5,015 bases of DNA, taken from NCBI GenBank assembly GCA_002373325.1, contig DFKI01000008.1:1-5015 (forward strand), in the 5' to 3' direction. Within the stretch, counting starts at the first letter, position 1. Each line of letters starts with the position of its first letter. Positions 1 to 5,003 of the stretch are shown here, one piece after another. The notes under the pieces were generated by a model. That model did not search any database and was not told the origin of the DNA. It saw only the letters and a program-made list of their open reading frames with translations. A program made the translations under genes and the position numbers. Source of the stretch: Treponema sp. UBA3649. Its GTDB lineage: Bacteria > Spirochaetota > Spirochaetia > Treponematales > Treponemataceae.

Positions 1-38
1 AGATTTGCACTTGCCTTCTACATTTCCTGATTTATTTC

Positions 39-67
39 TTTACTTTTTTTTCCGTAAGTGTTAAAAT
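39..67 (+). promoter_or_regulatory. Putative sigma-70-type promoter for the barrel protein/phosphoesterase operon
   Basis: A -35-like TTTACT (39-44; 4 of 6 matches to TTGACA) is followed after 17 bp by a -10-like TAAAAT (62-67; 5 of 6 matches to TATAAT). It lies in a T-rich stretch and would start transcription near position 74, giving a leader of about 40 nt before the ATG at 113. The spacing is ideal, but the T-rich composition raises the chance of a random match. No other promoter candidate of equal quality is visible between 1 and 112. Confidence 0.5.
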
Positions 68-96
68 TAACTTAGGCTGCAATCTGAAAAACAGAT

Positions 97-101
97 GGAG
101 G
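97..101 (+). promoter_or_regulatory. Shine-Dalgarno GGAGG that decides the first gene's start
   Basis: GGAGG lies 11 nt before the ATG at 113. It falls inside the codons that would follow the earlier in-frame ATG at 95, so it cannot serve that ATG. This supports starting the protein at 113. The spacing is slightly long, but the resulting N-terminus is a much cleaner signal peptide. Confidence 0.6.
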
Positions 102-112
102 CATCATCTGCC

Positions 113-979
113 ATGTTAAAAAAAATTGTGTTGACGGCGTTTGTTTTGTTCGCGCCATTTTATCTTCAGGCACAAGAAATTGATTCAAGATCCTCTTACG
201 GCACGGAATCTGAAGGGACTTTCGACCCGGATTTTATTCCCGCTGCGTCTCCTGTTGACGTTGATGCTGACGGCGGAGATACCGGGACTGCTCAAGATGA
301 AAAAATCATCGTAAAAAAAGAACCGCCCGTAAGCCGTTTCCCTTCCTTCAAGTCCATCGAGCTCAGCGCAGGATATAACACTGCATCTGCCTTTGAGTCA
401 TATTCTTTTTTCGGAAACTTGAAATTTCTTTTGGACAGCGAGAAGGTAAGGATCCGGACTGGACTTCAATATGGCAGCGGCAACGTTGATTTTTCCAATT
501 CCTTCGTTTACTGGCCGCTTCGCTTTTCCTGCGTGAGACTTGGGCTCGGACTGATTTACAACCTTGAGTTTTTCCTGGACATCAGCATGACGCACAATCT
601 TCTTCCGGGATTCTATCTTGAGTGCAGGCCCTGCTCCTGGTTCTCCTTTGATTTCATGCTCTCTTTTTTCATAAAGGGACGCACAATCTACGCGCTGAAG
701 GATGACTGTCCGCTTCTTATGAATTATTCCGCCGCCACGGGATTCAATTTTAACTTTTATCTTCCATACAACATCGCACTTTTTCTTGGGATGAATTCCT
801 GCGAGGATTTCCGCTACATGGTTTTGGGAGCCTCAAGTTTTTCCGCCGGCATCTCCTATGTCCTGAACGATTCGTGGAGCTTCTATTTTACCGGAACCGC
901 CCGCTACGTGGATTTCTTTTTCCTTTCCTCCGCATTTGAGGATGCCGAATTCAAGCTTTCCGCGAGGTACACATTTTGA
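113..979 (+). CDS. Exported probable outer-membrane beta-barrel protein, function unknown
   Basis: The protein has 288 residues when started at 113; an in-frame ATG at 95 would add six residues. Residues 1-20 form a Sec signal peptide: two lysines after MetLeu, a hydrophobic core, and probable cleavage after LQA. An acidic, Gly/Asp-rich linker follows (roughly residues 25-70). From about residue 80 to the end there are many short segments with alternating hydrophobic and polar residues and abundant Phe, Tyr and Trp, and the chain ends in Arg-Tyr-Thr-Phe. A terminal aromatic residue and this pattern are typical of outer-membrane beta-barrels inserted by BamA. I do not recognise a named family, and no ligand or pore specificity can be read. 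It is the first gene of an operon with the phosphoesterase, whose start overlaps its stop. An A8 tract covers codons 2-5. A soluble periplasmic protein is the main alternative. Confidence 0.8.
   Translation: MLKKIVLTAFVLFAPFYLQAQEIDSRSSYGTESEGTFDPDFIPAASPVDVDADGGDTGTAQDEKIIVKKEPPVSRFPSFKSIELSAGYNTASAFESYSFFGNLKFLLDSEKVRIRTGLQYGSGNVDFSNSFVYWPLRFSCVRLGLGLIYNLEFFLDISMTHNLLPGFYLECRPCSWFSFDFMLSFFIKGRTIYALKDDCPLLMNYSAATGFNFNFYLPYNIALFLGMNSCEDFRYMVLGASSFSAGISYVLNDSWSFYFTGTARYVDFFFLSSAFEDAEFKLSARYTF
964..967 (+). promoter_or_regulatory. Shine-Dalgarno GAGG supporting a TTG start
   Basis: GAGG lies 8 nt before the TTG at 976, inside the final codons of the upstream gene. The good spacing, and the signal-peptide-like sequence that begins exactly at this TTG, support TTG as the true start codon of the phosphoesterase. 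Confidence 0.65.
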
Positions 980-1860
980 AAAGAGCATTTAGATTTTTAT
1001 CCGCATTCCTGATTTTTTCACTTTCGTTCGTCTCCATGACATGCAAGTACGGTCTGGATGAGGCAATATACCGTGAGGATTCCTTCAGACGGCGCTCGGT
1101 TTCACTTACGGAAATGAATGATTCTCCGACTCAGAGTCTTGTCTCATCCCTTGGTCCGAAATACACGGTTCTCATAATCAGCGACATGCACTACGGGAAA
1201 AGCGGACATTCCCAGCACGAGGACGAGCTTCTCTCATGGATTGATTCCCTTCCCGCGTCAAAAAGACCTGCTTTCTGCATAAACCTTGGTGACACCGCCG
1301 ACCATGGGCTTCCCGGTGAGCTTGATTCCTTCCTTGCCTTTGAGTCCCGGCTTAAGCAAAGGATTCCGAACGTCTACAATATCGTGGGAAACCATGATCT
1401 CTACAATTCCGGCTGGTCTGGATGGAAGGAAAAAATGTACCCGCACAATTCTTTCTATCATTTTGAGACCTCCGCCTTCAGCTGGTATTTCCTTGATTCA
1501 GGCAGCGGCACTTTGGGAAAAAGGCAGATGGATGAGTTCGAGAAGGTCCTTCGAAACGACAGCAAGCAGAAGATTGTCTCCCTGCATTATCCGATTTATT
1601 CCGACAAAATCAGTATGCTCAGCTGCGGTACTCTTCAGGACGAGCACGAGGCTAACAGGCTTGTCACTCTCTTTTTGAACAACAAGGTGGCTCTGGTTCT
1701 GGACGGACACACGCACAGATATTTCAGGAACGATTTCGGATCCTTTCTGGAACTGAATGTCTCGACCATGATGAAGCAGTGTTCTTTCGGCCTTGTCACG
1801 GTGGATGAGGAGTCGGGCATTGTGGACGGCATGGGCTTGAATCCTGAGGAACAGCTCTGA
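976..1860 (+). CDS. Exported calcineurin-like metallophosphoesterase
   Basis: This 294-residue protein carries the full motif set of the calcineurin-like metallophosphoesterase superfamily: D70-x-H72 (SDMHYG), G105-D106 (LGDTADHG), G138-N139-H140-D141, H204 (SLHYP) and G244-H245-T246-H247. These residues normally bind two divalent metal ions and hydrolyse phosphomono- or diesters. The exact substrate cannot be read; the GDxxDHG and GNHDLY motifs resemble the purple acid phosphatase/Icc-like branch rather than YfcE. Residues 1-23 are an export signal (Lys-Arg, a long hydrophobic stretch, then SMTC). Cys23 could be lipidated, but the lipobox is weak, with Thr at -1 and Met at -2. A periplasmic or outer-membrane-anchored location is inferred. 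Translation starts at TTG, and the start overlaps the upstream stop codon (TTGA), so the two genes are probably translationally coupled. The catalytic domain spans about residues 62-285 and appears intact. Confidence 0.9.
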   Translation: MKRAFRFLSAFLIFSLSFVSMTCKYGLDEAIYREDSFRRRSVSLTEMNDSPTQSLVSSLGPKYTVLIISDMHYGKSGHSQHEDELLSWIDSLPASKRPAFCINLGDTADHGLPGELDSFLAFESRLKQRIPNVYNIVGNHDLYNSGWSGWKEKMYPHNSFYHFETSAFSWYFLDSGSGTLGKRQMDEFEKVLRNDSKQKIVSLHYPIYSDKISMLSCGTLQDEHEANRLVTLFLNNKVALVLDGHTHRYFRNDFGSFLELNVSTMMKQCSFGLVTVDEESGIVDGMGLNPEEQL

Positions 1861-1900
1861 CTGCTGATTAGCTTGTCTTTTGATTTGACTGTCGCTCGTC

Positions 1901-1929
1901 TTGATTTTTTTTCTCTTTTTTTCTATAAT
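1901..1929 (+). promoter_or_regulatory. Near-consensus sigma-70-type promoter for the DUF1846 gene
   Basis: TTGATT (1901-1906) and a perfect TATAAT (1924-1929) are separated by an ideal 17-bp spacer that is almost entirely T and C. The predicted start site is around 1936-1940, so the transcript would begin 0-5 nt before the ATG at 1940. No Shine-Dalgarno sequence lies between the -10 box and the ATG. The 40 bp between the upstream stop codon and this promoter (1861-1900) contain no convincing terminator. Confidence 0.8.
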
Positions 1930-1934
1930 AAAGT

Positions 1935-1950
1935 CCCGTATGAAAACGGG
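1935..1950 (+). repeat. Small inverted repeat with the start codon in its loop
   Basis: CCCGT (1935-1939) and ACGGG (1946-1950) are perfect complements separated by ATGAAA, so the start codon of the DUF1846 gene occupies the loop of a possible 5-bp hairpin. The predicted transcription start lies within or just before the left arm, so the full hairpin forms only if transcription begins at or upstream of about 1935. A match this short can arise by chance. Confidence 0.45.
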
Positions 1951-3418
1951 ATTTGACAACGACAAGTATTTAAAGATTCAATCAGAACACATCAAGGAGA
2001 GGATTGCCAAGTTTGGCGACAAGCTCTATCTGGAATTCGGCGGGAAGCTTTTTGACGACTATCACGCGGCGAGGGTTCTTCCTGGATTTCAGCCGGACAG
2101 CAAACTCAGGATGCTCATGCAGCTTGCGGATTATGCTGAGATTGTAATCGTAATCAGCGCGGTGGACATTGAGAAAAACAAGGTCCGCGGAGATTTGGGA
2201 ATCACCTACGACAAGGATGTGCTCCGTCTTCGCGATGAGTTTCAGAGCAGGGGACTCATGGTAGGAAGCGTCGTAATCACGCACTACTCGGGTCAGGAAG
2301 CGGCAAAGGCATTCAGGTCAAGGCTCAGGAAACTTAAAATCAACACATACTGCCATTATACCATAGAGGGGTATCCTTCAAACGTGGCTCTCATTGACAG
2401 CGACGAGGGCTACGGAAAAAATGATTACATTGAGACGACTCGTCCTTTGGTTGTGGTGACTGCCCCGGGACCCGGAAGCGGAAAAATGGCGACCTGCTTG
2501 AGTCAGCTTTACCACGAGAACAAGAGGGGAGTGAAGGCGGGATACGCGAAGTTCGAGACTTTCCCAATCTGGAACCTGCCCTTGAAGCATCCTGTGAACA
2601 TGGCTTACGAGGCTGCGACCGCGGATTTGAACGACGTGAACATGATTGATCCCTTCCATCTTGAGGCTTACGGAAAGACTACGGTGAACTACAACAGGGA
2701 CATTGAGATTTTCCCGGTGCTCAACGCAATCTTCGAGGGAATCTACGGGGAGAACCCCTACAAGTCACCGACGGACATGGGCGTGAACATGGCGGGCTAC
2801 TGCATTGTGGATGACGAGGCTTGCTGTGAGGCTTCAAAGCAGGAAATCATCAGGCGTTATTATTCCACTCTGAATTTGCTTGCGGAAGGAAAGGCCAGCG
2901 AGGAGGAGGTTCAGAAAATTGAGCTTTTGATGAAGCAGGCCAAGGTGAGCGTGTCCGACAGAAAAGTGACCGACGCTGCAAAAGAGAGGGGAGTGAAGGA
3001 AAAGGCTCCTTGTGCCGCGATGGAGCTTCAGGACGGAACCATAATCACATCAAAGAGCTCAGAGCTTTTCGGAGCCTCCGCCGCATTGATTTTGAACGTG
3101 CTAAAGCATCTTGCGGGAATCAACCACAGCGAGAAAATCCTTCCTGCCGAAATGATTGAGCCGATTCAGAAAATGAAGGTTACTTATCTCAGGGGACAGA
3201 ATCCCAGGCTTCACACCGACGAGGTTCTTGTGGCCCTTTCCATGCTTTCCGTTACAAGCGAGAAGTGCAGGAATGCCCTTGACCAGCTTCCCAAACTTGC
3301 CGGATGCCAGGTTCATACGACCGTCATGCTGAGCGAGGTGGACCGAAAGATTTTCAAAAAACTTGGAGTTGACCTGACATGCGAGCCTGTGTCAAAGAAG
3401 AGCCGCACATGGATTTGA
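1940..3418 (+). CDS. DUF1846 / UPF0371 family protein
   Basis: The 492-residue protein matches my recollection of the DUF1846 (UPF0371, COG4868) family along its whole length, and family members are about 500 residues long. Recognisable stretches are the N-terminus MKTGFDNDKYLK followed by QSEHIKERI, the segment around LEFGGKLFDDYHAARVLPGF (31-50), the glycine-rich APGPGSGK (175-182), and the C-terminal helical region containing LRGQNPRLHTDEVL (417-430). APGPGSGK resembles a phosphate-binding loop but is not a canonical Walker A, because Pro replaces the first Gly and Met follows the Lys; nucleotide binding is therefore only a possibility. The family's biochemical role is unsettled as far as I know. 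There is no signal peptide or membrane segment, so it is probably cytoplasmic. The start at 1940 is chosen because family members begin this way; an in-frame TTG at 1901 would lie in the -35 box. It is a single-gene unit, convergent with the next gene at 8 bp. Confidence 0.93.
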   Translation: MKTGFDNDKYLKIQSEHIKERIAKFGDKLYLEFGGKLFDDYHAARVLPGFQPDSKLRMLMQLADYAEIVIVISAVDIEKNKVRGDLGITYDKDVLRLRDEFQSRGLMVGSVVITHYSGQEAAKAFRSRLRKLKINTYCHYTIEGYPSNVALIDSDEGYGKNDYIETTRPLVVVTAPGPGSGKMATCLSQLYHENKRGVKAGYAKFETFPIWNLPLKHPVNMAYEAATADLNDVNMIDPFHLEAYGKTTVNYNRDIEIFPVLNAIFEGIYGENPYKSPTDMGVNMAGYCIVDDEACCEASKQEIIRRYYSTLNLLAEGKASEEEVQKIELLMKQAKVSVSDRKVTDAAKERGVKEKAPCAAMELQDGTIITSKSSELFGASAALILNVLKHLAGINHSEKILPAEMIEPIQKMKVTYLRGQNPRLHTDEVLVALSMLSVTSEKCRNALDQLPKLAGCQVHTTVMLSEVDRKIFKKLGVDLTCEPVSKKSRTWI

Positions 3419-3426
3419 TGAATCTC

Positions 3427-4134
3427 TCACCATGGGATTGGGGTGGGGTCGAAGCTTTTGCTTGAGTCTCCCCTGATTTCAAAGAATGTGCATGTGGGGA
3501 TTTTTTCGCCGCGTATGAAATTCAGTATGGCGTAGCTCGGTGACTGTCCTCCTCTTGGCAGTGAGCAGCTTCCGGGATTCGCCGTGAAAATATCATCCTG
3601 ATAAAGCGACCATGCGTAGTGTGTGTGTCCGTAAAGTGCGACATCAGCTCCGTTTGCCCTTGCGCTTTGTGTGAGCAGGGAAAGTCCTGAGTAGACGCTT
3701 TGTCTGTGCCCGTGAGTAAGATAGACGCTAAGTCCCGCGATGTTAAGGCTGACGCTCAGAGGAACGTAAAGCTCAGTGTAGTAGGGGGATTCCGGATCCT
3801 TTTGCCGGAGAGGATTCATCACAGCGTAAAGGTCCTGGTCATTGTTGCCCCTCACGAAAGCGACTACAGGTGGAATCAATCCGGCGAATTTCTCAGACTT
3901 GATTCCCCTTGAGATGAGCGTGCTGATTTCAGAGATTCCGTCACCGCAAAAAAGAATTGCGTCCATGTCACGGCCCCTTTCCTCAACCGCATGAAAAAAA
4001 TTCTCGCCGAATCCGTGTGAGTCCGAAATCAGAAGTACGTGCGCCTCATCTTTTTCCGAGAGATTCTCAATGGCTTCCCTTGAGCCCAAAATGGAAGTCT
4101 CCTCATCCTGCATTAGAGTGTTGCGGCACATCAT
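3427..4134 (-). CDS. YfcE-type (MJ0936-like) metallophosphodiesterase
   Basis: The 235-residue protein has the motifs of the small YfcE/MJ0936 branch of calcineurin-like phosphoesterases: D38-S-H40-G, C-G64-D65-G, G96-N97-N98-D99, T-H141-G-H143, G169-H170-T-H172, and the family-typical N186-P-G-S followed by LPRGG (192-196). The Asn/His/Asp set should bind two divalent metals, Mn in studied relatives, and cleave phosphodiesters; the physiological substrate is not known. There is no signal peptide, so it is probably cytoplasmic. Relatives usually begin just before the DxH motif at about 180 residues, so the roughly 30-residue N-terminal extension and an insert near residues 105-122 make this a long member. 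ATGATG at the start offers two adjacent starts (4134 or 4131); GGAG at 4143-4140 is 5 or 8 nt upstream respectively, slightly favouring 4131. Its ATG overlaps the upstream gene's stop (ATGA), so the pair is co-transcribed and probably translationally coupled. Confidence 0.92.
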   Translation of the reverse strand: MMCRNTLMQDEETSILGSREAIENLSEKDEAHVLLISDSHGFGENFFHAVEERGRDMDAILFCGDGISEISTLISRGIKSEKFAGLIPPVVAFVRGNNDQDLYAVMNPLRQKDPESPYYTELYVPLSVSLNIAGLSVYLTHGHRQSVYSGLSLLTQSARANGADVALYGHTHYAWSLYQDDIFTANPGSCSLPRGGQSPSYAILNFIRGEKIPTCTFFEIRGDSSKSFDPTPIPW

Positions 4135-4874
4135 CTTTTCTCCATGACGTAGTGGTTCAGAGCCTGTATGCCTGAGTCGCTGTCTGTGTAGCGGTGGATT
4201 CTGTTGTCGGGTCCCACGATGGTCTGAACTCTCTCGTGCAGGTTTCCGTCCGTCTTCATGGGTCCGTTTATGTTCGCCATGTACTCAATCGCGGAGATTA
4301 CGACCCTTTCCGCATTCTCGTCTATGGGCATCTCAATCTCGGTTTTTGTCGCTTCCTCAGCTGCGGACCTCTCGTACTCCACCACAAGGTCGCAGATAGA
4401 TTCCTGTCCGAGCGTGTCGTCCTGGGGAAAGAACGAGAAGATTGAGTAGGGAATGTTCGCGTTTCCGTAGACCGATTCCTTGATTTTGTAAAGGGCTATG
4501 TATGTTTTTTCAGGCGCTCCAAGGAAAATCATTCCCCGGAGATTTTTTTTATCCACCTTCTCATACAGATTGTCAATCTTTGACTTGAAGTCCTCCGGGT
4601 AGCGAAGGGGAAAAATCAGTCCTCCCTCATCGTCAAGTCCGTAAATCGCTCCGAGTTTTTCCAGGGCATCGTCATAGAACTTGTCGTCGTTGAATCCGTA
4701 GCCGAAAATCACGCAGATACTGCCGTTCTCATTCGTATATTTTTTTTGGACAATCTGTTCCTCTTCTTCAGGAAGACTGCTCTGCGCCATGCTCTCGTTC
4801 TGCACCTTTTCCTTGCATGAGAAAAAAATCAGGAGAAGAATGGCGGCTGCTGCTAAAATACTGTTTCTTTTCAT
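4131..4874 (-). CDS. Putative lipoprotein with a periplasmic-binding-like lobe, function unknown
   Basis: The 247-residue protein begins with a lipoprotein signal: MKRN, an Ala/Leu/Ile-rich core, then IFFSC with Cys20 as the likely lipidated residue. A large residue at -3 or -2 with Ser at -1 is acceptable for the relaxed spirochaetal lipobox. A polar Glu/Gln-rich tether follows (21-45). Residues 52-168 read as alternating beta strands and helices (SICVIFGYG, then GLIFPLRYPEDF, RGMIFLGAPEK, YSIFSFFPQDD, SICDLVVEYE), which recalls one lobe of a periplasmic binding protein. A distant relation to DUF3798 is possible, but this is a weak guess from pattern only. The C-terminal part (about 185-247) is helical and then polar, with no recognised motif. 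It is the first gene of an operon with the YfcE-type phosphodiesterase. It contains two A8 tracts on the coding strand (4747-4740 and 4550-4543). No Shine-Dalgarno sequence precedes the ATG. Confidence 0.82.
   Translation of the reverse strand: MKRNSILAAAAILLLIFFSCKEKVQNESMAQSSLPEEEEQIVQKKYTNENGSICVIFGYGFNDDKFYDDALEKLGAIYGLDDEGGLIFPLRYPEDFKSKIDNLYEKVDKKNLRGMIFLGAPEKTYIALYKIKESVYGNANIPYSIFSFFPQDDTLGQESICDLVVEYERSAAEEATKTEIEMPIDENAERVVISAIEYMANINGPMKTDGNLHERVQTIVGPDNRIHRYTDSDSGIQALNHYVMEKR
4140..4143 (-). promoter_or_regulatory. Shine-Dalgarno GGAG for the YfcE-type gene
   Basis: GGAG on the minus strand lies inside the last codons of the upstream lipoprotein gene. It is 5 nt from the ATG at 4134 and 8 nt from the adjacent in-frame ATG at 4131. 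It confirms that translation begins at this overlap rather than at the internal Met codon at 4113, which has no such site. Confidence 0.65.
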
Positions 4875-4881
4875 GCCACAG

Positions 4882-4910
4882 ATTATAGAACATAAATCGA
4901 TTTATGGGAA
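4882..4910 (-). promoter_or_regulatory. Putative sigma-70-type promoter for the lipoprotein/YfcE-type operon
   Basis: On the minus strand, TTCCCA (4910-4905; 4 of 6 matches) and a perfect TATAAT (4887-4882) are separated by 17 bp. The predicted start site is about 4875-4874, at or next to the A of the ATG at 4874, so the mRNA would be leaderless. The 7 nt between the -10 box and the ATG (CTGTGGC) hold no Shine-Dalgarno sequence. The -35 match is weak, but the -10 is perfect. Confidence 0.65.
4891..4906. promoter_or_regulatory. Perfect 16-bp palindrome in the promoter spacer, candidate operator
   Basis: CATAAATCGATTTATG equals its own reverse complement. It fills nearly the whole spacer between the -35 and -10 boxes of the minus-strand promoter and overlaps the -35 box by two bases. 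A dimeric repressor bound here would block RNA polymerase. I do not recognise the sequence as the site of any named regulator. It lies upstream of the predicted transcription start, so a role as an RNA hairpin in the operon mRNA is unlikely. Confidence 0.6.
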
Positions 4911-4921
4911 GGGGAGGGAGG

Positions 4922-5003
4922 TGAGAGTTGAAAGGTGAGAGTTGAGAGTTGAAAGTTGAGAGTCTTCAGTTTTCAGTTTTCAGTTTTCAATTTTCAGTTT
5001 TCA
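4922..5003 (+). repeat. Imperfect inverted repeat formed by the two halves of the heptamer array
   Basis: Positions 4922-4959 can pair with 5003-4966 around a 6-nt loop (4960-4965). I count 25 Watson-Crick pairs, 12 G-U or U-G pairs and a single mismatch (G4935 against A4990). The stem is available only to a plus-strand RNA: on the minus strand the 12 wobble positions become A-C mismatches. Whether this strand is transcribed is unknown; no plus-strand promoter is evident just upstream. It could act as a terminator-like or processed structure for transcripts entering from either neighbour, or it may have no role. Confidence 0.5.

Noticed and set aside
95..112. Earlier ATG for the barrel protein
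   Set aside because: It adds six residues before a complete signal peptide and overlaps the only Shine-Dalgarno-like GGAGG, which fits the ATG at 113.
1852..1866. Possible terminator hairpin after the exported phosphoesterase
   Set aside because: CAGC/GCTG is only a 4-bp stem with a 7-nt loop and begins inside the gene; the T-rich run is more than 30 nt downstream, so it is not a credible intrinsic terminator.
1901..1939. N-terminal extension of the DUF1846 protein starting at TTG 1901
   Set aside because: These 13 codons are the promoter itself (TTG is the -35 box, TATAAT lies within), and DUF1846 proteins begin with the equivalent of MKxGFDN, matching the ATG at 1940.
1498..1965. 155-codon open frame on the minus strand
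   Set aside because: It lies opposite the C-terminal half of the phosphoesterase and the DUF1846 promoter, has no recognisable motif, and the plus-strand gene has all its catalytic motifs. It is a shadow frame.
2462..2488. Walker A ATP-binding motif in the DUF1846 protein
   Set aside because: APGPGSGK lacks the first Gly of GxxxxGK and has Met instead of Ser/Thr after Lys, so it is only P-loop-like; no ATPase call is justified.
3700..4175. Plus-strand open frames at 3700-3912 and 3957-4175
   Set aside because: Both lie opposite the YfcE-type gene, which has complete catalytic motifs; their translations show no recognisable domain.
4194..4449. Plus-strand open frames at 4194-4445 and 4258-4449
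   Set aside because: They overlap each other and lie opposite the lipoprotein gene, whose signal peptide and operon overlap show it is the real coding strand.
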